In this document: one piece after another, positions 1 through 11,806 of the stretch
Layout of the letters: every line of letters begins with the position of its first letter
Position numbering within the stretch: the stretch's first letter is position 1
DNA from: Bimastos eiseni
Taxonomy: Eukaryota; Annelida; Clitellata; Crassiclitellata; Lumbricidae
Direction: 5' to 3'
NCBI GenBank assembly: GCA_959347315.1
Contig: OY365814.1
Span: 29,091,402-29,155,401 of the forward strand
DNA length: 64,000 nt
Notes under the pieces: generated by a model
What the model was told of the DNA's origin: nothing
Databases searched by the model: none
Seen by the model: the letters and a program-made list of their open reading frames with translations, nothing else
Translations under genes and position numbers: made by a program

Positions 1-3000
1 TGATACTGTTAGTCATATTTGGGGGTGTTAGATAGTAATAGTGATTTTAATTATAGCGATAAATGGTGATGTCTTTTAATAGTATAAGCTTTGGAAACTA
101 TTAAGTTACATAACATTGATGATTAGAGTCACCTTTCTCCAATCCTGAGACTGGCACTTCCATAGTATGTGCAGTTGGGAGCTGAGTTCTACTATGGGAT
201 TCGTTTTCGTTGAAATAAATTAAATTGAATTTGTAATTATTGGGATGTATGTCTCGAGTAGATTCCGATGTCATTTGCTGTTGACTTTTTTCCATTTCCA
301 GGATGAGAATTTGAAATGGATTGAAGATAACATTCCGACATCTGTTGTCGACAGGTCAGACAGCATTCACCCTTTGAACTCAGTTCTTTCTTTTGGTCTC
401 TCGTGAACATGTGTCAATTTACACTCTTCCAATTGACTGAGTCAGGAATGAATATTGTGTGATGCATTAATAATCATTGGTAGTGGCTGGTATAGTGAAT
501 CCCAGTGGCGTCAATCTCCTCTGAGTGATGGAGGCAAACCGCTGGTTCCAAGTGCCAGGAAGGCAAGGTATCTCCTCCCCATGACACAAAAAATTCTGCC
601 TAGCTGAAATTCGAGGCATTTGCCTCCGGACCCATCTATCGGCACGCCCCTGGTGTATCCATTCTTCTTATCCAAATTGTTTTTATTTTCCGATTTAATC
701 CATTGTATAAATATACAGTGCAACTGTATATTGATAAAACGCCCTTCTATCAATGTTCGTAATTGAGTAAATAGATGATACTCATTGTGAGACCAGTTAT
801 TTCTTTATTGGCTAGTCAAAATATTCAGTCCCCAAAACATATGCCTACTATTGCAATGCAGATGTGGGTTTTGCTGCTTGCACTCAGCACGATACTAATG
901 ATGGGGTGGGGGTCATTGGGTCATTGTCAAATACTACAAAAGATTCAGCTGTTTCACATTACAGTTATTTTACATAATTTATAAAATGGCTAAAATGAAA
1001 AACTTGGGAATATGCAATACTGCACAAGACTATTTATTTTTATCTGCCGATGCCAGTTATTCCTATTGTTATAAGTTTGGCAGGTTAATCGGTGCAGCCG
1101 TAACCTAGTTCTTTGTTTTTTACATAGCGTTCCTGAATTGTGATAAAGATAGACATGACCAGATTGACTCAATTTTCATGCTCAAAAGTTCTATGTAATT
1201 TAGTTTAGCTAAAGTCCTATTGTTCCTATCTGGTTACAGTGCTTTACCGAGCCTTCTAGATTCCGAGGAAGAAGTTGTCACGACAGCCTACGAAATGAAC
1301 AAGATGCAGTAGCCTTTGTCACGTCGTCCGTGATGTCGTTGTCAAGCTCAGTTTCTGAATCCGTTGTTACGGTTGCGGACGTGCGCTGAGGATTAGTGCG
1401 CTGAGGATTCGTTTGTTCATTCTGAGGATTTGTATATTCAGCTGTTGCTATGTTGCACTGCTGTTGCTATCTCAGAGTAAACTGAACTGGATGCGTAACC
1501 CAGACGGTTCTTCACTCTACATTAATATTAACATCTTATTATTCAGTAATATTATTTAATATTAATATTCATGTTCTTTCTGCCTTGCTGGTAGTGAGAT
1601 CTGCCCATAGCAACTTTACTACTCTCGTCGCTGAAGCATACACAGGAAACCTGCTATAACACACTTAGTTTTAACATGAACCCTGATATATCAATTGTAA
1701 TGGACATTACGTGACGGCCTTGTAATATGGCTCTTGATATGGCTTCCAGAGATGGCGATATAGCGGGTTTCCAGCGTATTTGATGTTGCGCATGTTTGTG
1801 AAAAGTTGCAGATGAAATTATTATGCAGCAGGAGACATTGTGGACAGTTTTGTGTGTACTGTTATGAAATACTTTGCTATTTGACTAATTAGCGTGATTT
1901 AAGGATTTGATTGTACTTTACCTGTAGTATCTGCATATATTAATTAAACGGTAAGAAACTGCTTAAGAGTTTATGCAGTCGTGACACGATATCTGGTTTT
2001 AGAGGGTAAGCGCGTATTTTAAAACTCATTTAGAAGATTAATTATTTAGTGGTTCATTTTGTGCTTAAGCGAAAGTTCCATCTGGCATTAACTTTTCTAT
2101 TGAGACTGGACTGAATGTCTTATGACTTTCATAATTGAATATTGCTCTGTTGTTGGGTCGTCCAGAGTAATACCTCTGAGGAGTTTCTGTATGGGGCATT
2201 GACGTCTAAGCCCCCTCCTCAAAAGGGAAAAACCGTTATTTTCATGGTGTTGGCCGCTATATTATCAGAAATAAAACAGTTTATGTTCTGAATGTTAAAT
2301 CCCCACTTCTGAGAAACATAAGTGGGCATTACCCCAACCCAATTGGTAGATGCCACTGGTAGGGGCACATATATTAAAGTTTTACTTTTACCCTGATGTG
2401 ACAAGTAAGTTACTTGAGGAAATGGAAATAATACCTCTGCCTTCTCTTTGCAATTAATGGAGATAAGAGGATGAAACTTTTTTGTCAACTTTTAAGGCTG
2501 TAAACTGTAGAATAAAATGCTTGAGAATCTATGAATTGTCACAAGGATGAGAAAATAGGCTATCTTACTTACATGATTATTCAACTAACTATTGTTCATT
2601 CATCCATTCATTGTGAGCATTTATATAGCATTCCTTCAAGAAAACTACTCTAATGCAGCTTAAGGTAAAAGCATGTTGCTGATTTCACAGTGCTAGAATG
2701 TTCCATGACCCAACTCCAGCCAAAACCATTAATTAACCACGAGTTAATTTGCCAGCTGTGTTTACCACATGTGAATGGTGGTAAGTTAATGGTAAGTTAA
2801 TGGTAAAGTATGCTTTATTACATGATCAACCAATAGTTTTTGTCGTTAGTAACTCATTATTAATGGATGTATTGTAATTCATGGTGTTGAAAGTCGCTGT
2901 GTGACATACTGAAGATGGTTAAGTGATCTCGCTACATTTATGGATTATTTGGACAAATGTTCGCCTAACTTGTAAGACTGTTCTGAGGTGGGGTGATTGT
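1..3000. other. Intergenic, no gene recognised
   Basis: The open frames here are all short (under 90 codons) and show no family motif, coiled coil or membrane segment that I recognise. The DNA is AT-rich. A short direct repeat of a 'gcgctgaggatt' motif occurs near 1385-1430, and a small 'ggtaagttaat' repeat near 2780-2815. I see no splice-linked coding block. Confidence 0.6.
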
Positions 3001-3007
3001 TTAAAGT

Positions 3008-3098
3008 GAACATGAACTTCTGAACATTAACATGTGAACATGAACATATATGAACATGTGAACATTAACATGTGATCATGAACATATATGAACATGTG
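3008..3098. repeat. 38-bp tandem duplication
   Basis: Positions 3023-3060 and 3061-3098 are two adjacent 38-bp units built on the motif gaacatg/aacatatatg. They differ at about one base. A partial third unit precedes them. Confidence 0.85.
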
Positions 3099-3314
3099 CA
3101 TGCGATCTGTTTTTCTTTGTGTTGGTCGTTTTCTATGGATCTTGTTCAGTTTTTTTCATTGGCTTTGATTGTTTCGTTTGATGATGAAGACAAAGTGGTT
3201 GTCATTTGAATTACGCAGAAGACTTAGACATGTGACACGTTGTCTGATTGGTTGAGAGTTCCTCTTGCAGTAATCACCATGGTTGGTGCCTTGCGCTTTC
3301 TGATGACACTGCTG

Positions 3315-3560
3315 TAAAAGTCGTTAGATTAGTATTAGATGGGATTTGTGCCATTGACATTGTTTTAGATGATGGGTGCAGTACCATTGTCATAGACTTG
3401 TCGTAGACAATGGATGGAATTCCATTGGCATTAACTTACCTTAGACAATGGATGCAGTGCAATTATCATGAAATTGTCTTAGACAATGGATGCTGTGCCA
3501 TTGGCATAGACTTGTCTTAGACAAACGATGGAATGCCATTTTTATAAACTTGCGTCCGTT
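3315..3560. repeat. Minisatellite, about 48-bp unit
   Basis: The phrase 'ttagacaatggatg' followed by 'gtgccattggcatagactt' recurs four to five times with drift (about 3355, 3400, 3448, 3478 and 3520). Together these make a degenerate tandem array. No coding content is seen. Confidence 0.75.
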
Positions 3561-4301
3561 ATCGGGACTTCATTGTATTTCCCTCCCGCCCTAGTCCTTC
3601 CCTTCCAACTAGGAGTAATGGTTTCATCGATGACGTAATGTACTACGAAAACCACCTGCTCTTTGAATTAATTTATGCAAATATTGGAGTGGCTCAAGTC
3701 AGGGCAGGAATAGTGCCAAGAGTGTTGGGTGTGGGAAAAGATAAGGATAGTGAATCTTTAACACAGCCAGTAGTTAATAGATTTCCATGTATTAGACCTT
3801 TTGAAACTTTAATTCGTTTGTTAACTGCATTTTAAGTTTCAAGGAAAGTTTTCTCTCTGATAGACTTGCTGTCAAAATAGGCTGGCGTGTACGTATACAT
3901 AGTGCGTGGTAGTGTGGCGTTCTGCCGCCCGAGCGCCTGCCTAGCGCTAACGGACGGTGTCGAACCCAGCTCTCTGACACGCCTGGAGTCGCCCGAGTCA
4001 CTTTCTTGTAAAATCTCAATGCCAAATGGTTGCTCTCTATATCTACCAGGATGATCGCTCTCACCAGGCTAGATTAAGGATGGGCCTCTTCTCCAAGAAA
4101 GGTAACACTGTTCAAATTAGTCACGAGGTCTGACTGCCTATTCAGCACGTATACGTCCTGCGATAAACGATTGGAATCTGATTGGAATAGGCCTTACGCT
4201 ACTCAACATTTACATTTTACTTATATCTTACTTTACTTTACTTTTACTTATTATGCGTGGCCCGAACAGCTTGGCCGTGTAGCCTGGGGTTTAGGACGTT
4301 A
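3561..4301. other. Intergenic, no gene recognised
   Basis: A GC-rich patch at about 3900-4000 interrupts otherwise AT-rich DNA. It carries a 'gggttcgacacc' string on the minus strand that resembles a pol III B box, but no matching A box was found. The open frames on both strands are short and unfamiliar. Confidence 0.5.
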
Positions 4302-4800
4302 AAATGGTCATTTGAACGTTAAAGAAAGCAATGGCAATGATACACACAATCGGTCGAGTGATATTTCAATGATTCATCCGGGATTCTGGGCTTTTCGATT
4401 CAAAGACGACGGGTGAGTAACTGAAGCACTATTGAATGACTGATGAATTGAAAGATGGATGGATGGGTGGATTATCGGATTGATTGATGGATGGATATAT
4501 AAATAAATAGGTGGATTGATTAATGGATAGATAGATGGACAGATGAATGGATCGATCGATGGCAGCTGGATTGATGAATGGATGAGCGTAGATGGATGTA
4601 TGGTTGAAAGGTCATATGAACGTTAACGAAGACATTGGCAATGATACATACAATCGGTCGACGACGACGACGATATTAATAATAATGATGATTTGGCGGA
4701 TGAATAGATGGACAGATATACATAGATGGGTGGATGGCTTATTTAAAGAATGGATAGATTGTTGGGCGGATTGATCGAGAATGTTGGATGATTTCTTGAT
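4302..4800. repeat. 56-bp direct repeat pair and degenerate GATG array
   Basis: About 4302-4358 and 4608-4663 are near-identical direct repeats, both ending in 'caatcggtcga'. Between and after them (4450-4760) is degenerate (GATG)n and (GATT)n sequence. The layout suggests duplication of a microsatellite together with its flank. Confidence 0.7.
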
Positions 4801-5283
4801 TTAATTAATCCTGGATAATCATAATTGTTCTTGGACAATAACGGCTCATCGTTGATTATATTGCACAATACTGTGAATTTATTATTAATTATACAATGGT
4901 CTTGGACTGTGGCTTGCGTTCGTTTGGTTTGGGCATGTGTTAAATTAATGTAGTATTGATCGAGCAGCCAGCCTTCTGTATGCCGACCACCAGGCCTGAC
5001 AGATATGTCCTCTGCATTCATGTTGCGCTGGCGTTCCAGATAGCGGTGCGTAATTATATATGGGTGCGTTTTCTTGCGCCCGATGGCTAAAAGACAAGAC
5101 GCAATGGTAATGAAATGCAGATGCATTGGTTGTTGTGAAACGTTGGCAGCGTAGGATGGAACTCGTCACTGGATTAATTTCGGTTGACCCTTGAACTTGG
5201 AATTGAAGTGGACTTGTGGAGGATATACGTATGTCGTGCAATGCGCCTCTTTCTCATCGTCCATCGTTGCAGAATTCGTTTAG
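4801..5283. other. Intergenic, no gene recognised
   Basis: Two overlapping minus-strand open frames of about 100-127 codons run through here. Neither shows a recognisable family motif or an even hydrophobicity pattern. I treat both as chance frames. Confidence 0.45.
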
Positions 5284-5400
5284 TATGGTAGTTGCGGTTT
5301 ATCGACACTGTGCGATAGCAAAGATCATTAGCGTTGCCCTCCTCATATCCACACTGTTAGAGTGCGAACAGTGGCGGAGTTTAGCTGTGACACGTCGCTT
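5284..5400 (+). repeat. Dispersed repeat family A, copy 1
   Basis: This segment starts near 'gttgcggtttatcgacactg' and includes 'cattagcgt' and 'cggagtt'. Related segments occur at 17400-17525 and 60104-60222 in the same order and orientation. The family is short (about 115 bp) with no ORF. It may be the end of a larger transposon or a SINE, but no pol III boxes were seen. Confidence 0.65.
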
Positions 5401-5459
5401 TTTATACTAACAAGGTAGGTCTGTAGCCATCGTCGCTGTCGTCATCATTATAAACATAA

Positions 5460-5460
<1 letters not shown>

Positions 5461-5506
<46 letters not shown>
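5461..5506. repeat. (AAT)n microsatellite
   Basis: About 15 uninterrupted AAT triplets. The same triplet forms the tails of the retroelements in this window, but no element body could be identified next to this tract. Confidence 0.95.
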
Positions 5507-5508
<2 letters not shown>

Positions 5509-5733
5509 CCAAAGAAAACCTTTTCTGTTGAATAATGTCGCATTTAAAAAGGGTACAGCAAAACGTCAACTACTGAGAATACATGTAATTACAACAGCTC
5601 ACTAATCGAGATAGATTAACATTTGTTTCTGGGCCATCAAAGACTTTGCTACCGCTTAATTATTAAAAATAATAATAATAATAATTATGCTGTTACCAAC
5701 TGTGTGCCCTACAAATTATTTGAATACTGAGTA

Positions 5734-6209
5734 GAATAATAATAATAGTAATAATAATAATAATAATAATAGTAATAATAGTAATAATAGTAATAATAGT
5801 AATAATAGTAATAGTAGTAATAGTAGTAATAGTAGTAATAGTAGTAATAGTAGTAATAGTAGTAATAGTAGTAATAGTAGTAATAGTAGTAATAGTAGTA
5901 ATAGTAATAGTAGTAATAGTAGTAATAGTAATAGTAATAGTAGTAATAGTAGTAATAGTAATAGTAATAGTAATAATAATAGTAATAATAATAGTAATAA
6001 TAATAGCAATAATAATAGTAATAATAATAGTAACAATAATAGTAATAATAATAGTAATAATAATAGTAACAATAATAGTAATAATAATAGTAATAATAAT
6101 AGTAGTAATAATAGTAGTAATAATAGTAATAATAATAGTAATAATAATAGTAATAATAATAGTAACAATAATAGTAATAATAATAGTAATAATAATAATA
6201 ATAATAATA
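5734..6209. repeat. 475-bp AAT/AGT triplet array
   Basis: A long compound microsatellite. AAT triplets are interspersed with AGT, first in an (AATAGTAGT)-like phase (about 5810-5980) and then in an (AATAATAATAGT) phase (about 5980-6190), with rare C substitutions. Long minus-strand open frames across it translate to poly-Leu or Ile/Thr runs and are artefacts of the repeat. Confidence 0.95.
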
Positions 6210-6496
6210 CAGGCAGCGGACATGGTGGGCGGATAATTTGTAATGTCCGACTATTTAGCAAAAATACCGCGTAACGAGTAATCGTCAGAGTTGGTTTTTA
6301 GCATCGTCTAATGGATTAACAACTCGTGCCCCGATTGATTATATTCACCACATCTTATTCGCCAAGACCACAACACGATTGGTTTGTCAAACTTTCGTTT
6401 CAACTTATATGTAGCCGTGCATTTGAATTGATGGCCGCTTGCCATGCTTTAAGGCCAGGGACGTCAACGTTGCCAATGGCAACGATTACTGTTTAA

Positions 6497-6979
6497 ATGG
6501 CGGCGCATTTGAAAACAAACCGAATTGAAACTAAGATGAGTCAAAAACCTTGTAAGGGCCAGGGGGCTTGCGGGGTGTGTTGGTTGTCCTTCAAAACCCA
6601 TGCCTCAGATGGCACGATGCACCGGCACGGTCCTCGAACCGCCCCTTGTCCAGGTTCTGACCAGCCACCGGCGGACGGCCCTTTAAAGCATAATACCACA
6701 AGACAGTCGTCTTCCACCACTAGCGTGCAGATCTCTTTCTCACGGGTTCTGTCAACGGACGTTGGACAGATCGCTTCTCACCTCTCACATCCTGCTTCAC
6801 CCGGTCTTCTCATTATGAGAATCCCAAAAGCAGCAAGACCATCTTGTGCTGCTCTCCTGGTCGATATAATCCAAGCAATTGTAAGAGAACCAAATTGCGT
6901 TGCAAAATGGTTCGATTTGCTGGTCTTCGGTGGAACTGTACTAGTGAAGCCAAGAAGAGTTGGACGAAGCACAATATGA
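6497..6979 (+). pseudogene. RLE-LINE copy 1: N-terminal zinc-finger segment
   Basis: The first open segment (160 codons) carries a finger with spacing C-x2-C-x13-H-x-H, followed by G-P-R and P-C-P-G-S. Copy 2 (44090) has exactly the same spacing although most other residues have changed, so this is a constrained DNA- or RNA-binding module. In known RLE LINEs the N-terminal fingers contact the target DNA, and that role is inferred here. The frame is lost near 6976, where it must shift to reach the 'SRITEW' stretch that matches copy 2. The start at 6497 (ATGGCGGCG) was chosen because it is the first Met before the finger; a second Met lies 13 codons later. Confidence 0.7.
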
Positions 6980-8037
6980 CCAAGATGATTTTGTCCCGCA
7001 TTACTGAATGGGGACTGCAGGAGCCAGACCAGTCGACTAACGATGAATTGCCATCGACGTCAAGTCGTAAGCTCAAGTCCGCTAAATGCGACCACGCCAG
7101 GTATTTAGCCTCAACAGTTGCAAGCAAGCTGGAGGAAGGCAATTTCAAAGCAGCCATCCGTCTTATCTGCAGCGAGGATAAGCCGGCGCTGGACACACCG
7201 GAAACTCTGGCCGCGCTTAAGAAAAAGCACCCGCCTGCGCCAGTGGACAAGAGAACACCGTGTGATCCAGACAGTTCTGATCGCTTCATCCCGCTTCAAG
7301 TTTCTAAAGAAGATGTCGCTAGGGCAATCTCCTCTTTCCCTGCGGGTTCAGCTGGTGGTCCAGATGGCATAACTCCACAACACTTAAAGGATCTGATGGC
7401 CTATGGAGTAGATGACAACATCGGGCAACATCTATCTGACCTTGTCAATCTGCTCCTAGAGGGAGGTCTATCCGAAGAGGTGAATGAGGTCATCTATGGG
7501 GCAAACCTTTTAGCCCTGAGCAAGAAGGACGGAGGTATAAGACCGATCGCCGTGGGCTACACATGGCGTCGTCTGGCGGCAAAGTGCGCTAATTCGCATG
7601 CGGTAACAAGGCTGTCTCAATTGCTCGCCCCCATTCAGCTTGGGGTAGGCATTCCAGGAGGCGCTGAGGCAGCTGTCCATGCGACACGTCATTGGATAAC
7701 TACAATGCCTGAAGACAGCGTCCTAGTGAAGCTCTACTTCGCCAATGCCTTTAACACTCTGCGCAGAGATTGTCTTCTAGAGGCAGTTGCTAGAGAGATC
7801 CCAGAGCTCTATCACTTTGCTCACGCTGCCTATTCAAACCGTCCACTGTTGCGCTATGGTTCAAACATAATTCGATCCGAAGTAGGAACGCACCAAGGCG
7901 ATCCTTTGGGACCTCTGGAATTCTGTCTTGTGCTGCAACCGATTCTGATGAAGCTTCGATTGGATCTGCGTATCGGATATCTGGATGACCTGACATTGGG
8001 AGGTAACAAAAAACAGTGGCCGACGACGTTCAATTAA
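6977..8037 (+). pseudogene. RLE-LINE copy 1: reverse transcriptase segment
   Basis: The RT begins after a linker. It has a 'FPAGSAGGPDGITPQHL' motif (about 7339-7383), a 'GGIRPIAVGYTWRRL' block, motif A, 'THQGDPLGP' (about 7891-7917) and the catalytic-site motif YLDD at about 7978-7989. The last of these is a Leu version of the usual YADD, and copy 2 has FLDD. In motif A the catalytic Asp is replaced by Tyr (codon 7735-7737), whereas copy 2 keeps Asp there, so this RT is dead. The frame ends at 8037 because of a one-base loss at or beside the A6 run at 8008-8013. Confidence 0.8.
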
Positions 8038-8792
8038 TCGAGCAGGAATCAAAGAATCTGGGATTGTTACTGAACCGCAGCAAATGCGAAATCGCGTTTC
8101 ACAACACCCAGATGCCGAACAATGACCCTGCGTTTCAAGAGTTCACGAGCATAGCCCTCGAGGACATGACCTTGTTGGGTGCACCTCTGATTCCAGGTCC
8201 AGCTGTGAACATGGTCGTTAATTCAAAGGCTAATGACCTCGAGAGGGTAGTCGGAAGATTGTCCTTGCTTTATGCACATGACGCTCTGGTTCTGCTGAGA
8301 AACAGTCTAAGTGTACCGAAGCTCTTGTACAGTCTGCGCACACCCGTCTGCGCTGATTGCCCGGGCTTGGCTCGGTTTGATCAACTGCTGAGAGAAGGAC
8401 TGTCAACCATTTTAAATGTGGACCTTGACAATGACCGTTGGCTCCAGACTTCTTTGCCGGTGAGAGATGGTGGTCTGAGAGTTCGTTGTGCATCTACGCT
8501 GGCACTTTCTGCCTTTCTGGCTTCTGCTGCTAGTACAAGCGAACTCCAGGCATGCATCCTACCAACAGAGTCTGCTGAGGAACCATATGAACTTACGAGT
8601 TCAGCACTCAACGCTTGGAAGACCCTGACAGATGCAGAACCACCAACAGGAGCAGCGAGTCATCGCCAGAAAGAATGGGACCTCCGATTCACAGACAAGG
8701 CATGGAAGGTCTGCTGGAGTCCAATAACAATCCATGTGACCGTGCTCGCCTGCTGGCCTCACGAGCACCTCATTCTGGAGACTGGATGCTAG
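8016..8792 (+). pseudogene. RLE-LINE copy 1: RT thumb/linker segment
   Basis: This segment continues the same polypeptide after the frameshift at 8008-8016 with 'VADDVQLIEQESKNLGL', the RT region just after the catalytic motif, also seen in copy 2 as 'VAEDVRMIEHE'. It then has a linker with a 'WLQTSLPVRDGGL' block that copy 2 shares ('WLQASLPVKLGGLGIRRA'). The true frame shifts again near 8705-8715, and the remaining codons to 8792 are out of frame. Confidence 0.75.
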
Positions 8793-9446
8793 CGCCCCCT
8801 GTGAATGTCCTAGGCCTGCGCCTCTCAAACGAGGATGTACGAATGGCAGCCGGGTTGAGGCTAGGAACGACGCTCTGCGAGCCACATTTGTGTCACCAAT
8901 GTCAAGAGAGCGTCGACGCAAAAGGGCTCCATGGACTAATTTGTAGAAGAGGCAGCGGAAAACATCAACGACATAGCATGTTGAACGATGTCATCTGGAG
9001 AACTCTTGGCAGAGCGAAGATTCCAGCGCAAAAGGAACCTCTCTGCTTGGTAAGAGAAGATGGAAAGCGACCGGACGGCGTCACGCTCATTCCTTGGACA
9101 CGTAGTCGATGTCTGGCATGGGATGTGACAGTGCCCGACACCTACGCCAAGTCACATCTTGTCGACACATCTATCAGAGCTGGTGAAGCAGCCGAACGCG
9201 CATCTAAGACGAAGAGGGCCAAGTATTCCACCATAACCAACACCCACGACTTCGTAGCCCTCTCCTTGGAATCCGGCGGCGCTTGGAGCAGTGAAGGATT
9301 GCAGTTCATCTCAAGAGTTGGGTAGTCGAACGAGTGCTGCAACCCACGATCCAATGAAGACGTCATTTCTGTTCCAACGTATCTCGGTTGTTCTTCAGCG
9401 TGGTAACGCCGCCTGCCTCTTCGGGACATTGCCACCACTCACTTAG
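8710..9446 (+). pseudogene. RLE-LINE copy 1: zinc knuckle and endonuclease segment
   Basis: This segment has 'DRARLLASRAPHSGDW', then a knuckle C-x2-C-x9-H-x3-C (about 8893-8946), then the endonuclease-like 'DGKRPDG' (about 9058-9078) and 'WDVTVPD' (about 9119-9139). The Asp-Gly and Asp-Val-Thr pair fits the PD-(D/E)XK core of restriction-like endonucleases that nick target DNA. The frame stops at 9325. A one-base shift near 9318 restores about 40 further codons that align with the C-terminus of copies 2 and 3 ('TSFLFQRIS' versus 'TSYLFQRLA') and end at TAG 9444-9446. Confidence 0.8.
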
Positions 9447-9473
9447 CTCACCCACATGGGCGATAACAACATA

Positions 9474-9512
<39 letters not shown>

Positions 9513-9776
9513 TATTAATATTAATATTAATAATAATAATAACATAAACAACAGTGATAATAATAATCATCATCAATGATTTTATTGCCAACCAATGGTA
9601 GTAATCATCATCATCGTCGTCGTAGTCATCGTCGTCGTCATCATCATTGTCATCATCAATGATTTTATTGCCAACCAATGGTAGTAATCATCATCATCGT
9701 CGTCGTCGTCATCGTCGTCGTTATTATCAATATCATCATCAATGATTTTATTGCCAACCAGTAGCAGTAGTTGTTC
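9447..9776. repeat. TAA tail and 84-bp TCA/TCG tandem repeat
   Basis: 9470-9511 is the (TAA)n tail of the LINE, followed by drifted TAA/TTA triplets. From about 9576 a unit of about 84 bp ('gattttattgccaaccaatg' plus TCA/TCG triplets) is repeated two to three times (about 9577, 9660 and 9742). Confidence 0.85.
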
Positions 9777-10423
9777 CTAGCGTCACAATATTGTTTTTAA
9801 CGTAAACCAACGGTTTTTATTTTGCAAAACGATTGTACACATAGGTGTAGACTTGTATCTGGGTTTAGGAAGAACAGGTCGACGAAAATTTCAGTTTCCA
9901 AACAGGGATGCAGAAAAAGGGATGAGCAGTGGAAAACACAGTACAAATGTTTAATACCAATGAAATATTTATCAGCTATTGAAGGGGATATACACATGAT
10001 ACTTTGTAGGGGCCGCCCCTCCTGTCCCCACAAAGTCTCCGCCTCTGACTGTACAGTGCTTCGTGTGTCCAATAGTAACACAAGACCGAAAGAAATGATT
10101 TTAATTAGTGGGGGTCAGAGTACAGCCGCACTCTGCATGAGGCGCTGCTGACACTGAGGCCACATGACTTCCGCTTTCCCTATATGTACGCCTGACTAGA
10201 CGATCTTAACATTCGCAGTTGCTTGCTAACAGGTTATTTTCCCCCCGTCTACTTTAGGTGTTGAACATTCGTCGCTGTCGGTTGTAAGCGTCGTAATCGT
10301 AGTCCTGTGTATTCTTGCAGGTAGGCGATATACTCGTTATTTCATTGGGTTTATGTGGGAGATGTCAAAGTAATATTAACGTTCGATTGCATGTAATTAT
10401 ATAGGCCTACATACGTATGAGAA
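9777..10423. other. Intergenic, no gene recognised
   Basis: Open frames of about 94-109 codons on opposite strands overlap each other and show no family motif. One TAGGCCTA palindrome lies near 10402. Confidence 0.5.
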
Positions 10424-10555
10424 ACGCGGTGGTGTAGTTGTATGTTCTGTGCCTTGTACCAGAATGGTTGCTGGATGGAATCCGTCTTTTAAGCCACTGT
10501 GTGGTAACCATTGACCAAGTTGCTCACCCACAATTGTCTTTGAGGAAGGCAACGG
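10424..10555 (+). mobile_element. tRNA-derived SINE, copy 1 (degenerate)
   Basis: The block 'gcggtggtgtagttgtatgt' through 'aaggcaacgg' matches the SINE at 47339-47520 in order: an A-box-like 'ggtggtgtagttg', then 'gtgccttg', then 'caagttgctcacccacaatt', then 'gaaggcaacgg'. The B box is badly eroded here. The tail is replaced by a TCG/TCA microsatellite (10560-10620). Confidence 0.75.
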
Positions 10556-10625
10556 TTTTTATCGTCGTAGTCGTCGTCGTCTTCATCATCATCATCGTCG
10601 TCGTCGTCATCATCATCGTTGCCCG
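10556..10625. repeat. TCG/TCA triplet microsatellite
   Basis: Mixed TCG, TCA and TCT triplets directly follow the SINE. Short open frames across it (poly-Asp, poly-Val/Ile) are repeat artefacts. Confidence 0.9.
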
Positions 10626-11773
10626 CTCTGAAGAATGACCACTTCGGCAAGGCATTGTCAATCGTCACTTGGCTTAAGAATTCTTGAGACATTTTTAATA
10701 ATGACAATGTTAAAAATCAGCAGTGTATCAATTACTGCTAATAATTAGTGGAACATTTTGCAGAACAATACACCACAGTATCACTAGAGGCCTTCCTATA
10801 ACTGATAGTATACAGAAAACCCGTTACCAATAAACAGCGCAGACGTTGACTTTACAACGGGGTAAATGGAACAGACTTAGAAGTCCGTTGTCAGTCTAAA
10901 GCGGAAAGAAGAATCCAGTCACATAGAGGACAAACATATCGCAACAATTTCTTGCCTGTTAGCAAAGGATATTATAGGCGGCATAATAGACATTATATCG
11001 ATCGGTGTTGGTTCATGCGTTGACGCTCAATTTAAGGGCGTGTATACGGCTGATGTATGTTATTTTATTGTGTCTGGAAACAGATGTACGCGCAAATCGT
11101 GTAGGCCTACTACTGTTTCTCGTCGTGTCTTTAAAGAACGAAGAAGTAGAACTATTTCGTCAATAGACAGCCACGTACTATCAGCAGTAACAGGCATGTT
11201 AAAGTTGCAATAAAGGAGGAAATGAAATTAGGTCAGAGAGAATTAAGGATGCATGCATTGGCGTACATACATGAATGCATACATGCCTGCATATATATAT
11301 GGTTTTTGTAAACATATAGATATCATAAACATGCATAATATAAGCATACGCATGAGCGCATGCACACGTACACCTAGGCTTATGTACGCATACGCAGCCT
11401 AACTTCTAACGTGTACATATACAGTCGTTATGGCTATGTAATGGCTTAATGTGCTTCCTCTTTACACATAAAGAGCTGTTGATCGCTTTCGTTGTTGGCT
11501 GAAGTTTCCTTTCAGAACGTGGGCTATTATGTACTTACACCCAAATGATCAAACAATTAGGTTATAGGCCTAATCATAAAACGCTGTGCTGCTGCAGTAG
11601 TAGTGTTTGCATCCACTGTTCCTCTGTCGCCTATCAAGTCGAATGCATGCAGCACATAATATCCGAGGTCACTTGACTTTGCCACATCTGATTTGGTGAT
11701 TATAACGACCGATGGGGAATTATTATTCGCAAAGTGATCTATGCAATAATGTCAGCAAAAACTAAACCGCATT

Positions 11774-11775
<2 letters not shown>
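10626..11775. other. Intergenic, no gene recognised
   Basis: AT-rich sequence with no open frame over 60 codons and no familiar motif. TAGGCCTA occurs at about 11102 and 11567, and alternating 'catgcatac' runs at about 11250-11400. Confidence 0.6.

Positions 11776-11806
<31 letters not shown>

Larger units (their letters stand above)
6497..9511 (+). mobile_element. Non-LTR retrotransposon with restriction-like endonuclease, copy 1 (dead)
   Basis: One element body read through four successive + frames. In order it has an N-terminal zinc finger, a linker, a reverse transcriptase, and a C-terminal zinc knuckle with a PD-(D/E)XK-like endonuclease. It ends in a TAA-type microsatellite (9470-9511). 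Copies at 44090-46992 and 11806-12245 share the same domain order and tail. The layout is known from R2-like early-branching LINEs (RLE group), and the clade within that group is not certain. There are at least four frameshifts, and the first catalytic Asp of the RT is changed, so this copy cannot encode an active enzyme. Confidence 0.85.

Noticed and set aside
3895..4000. Possible tRNA-derived SINE on the minus strand
   Set aside because: Only a B-box-like string was found; no A box at the right distance and no second copy.
5693..6261. Two minus-strand frames of 176-181 codons (poly-Leu and Ile/Thr)
   Set aside because: Pure translation of the AAT/AGT microsatellite; no codon-level constraint.
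8008..8016. Programmed ribosomal frameshift in the RLE LINE
   Set aside because: Copy 2 has no equivalent shift at this motif and the copy carries other random breaks, so mutation or sequencing error is simpler.
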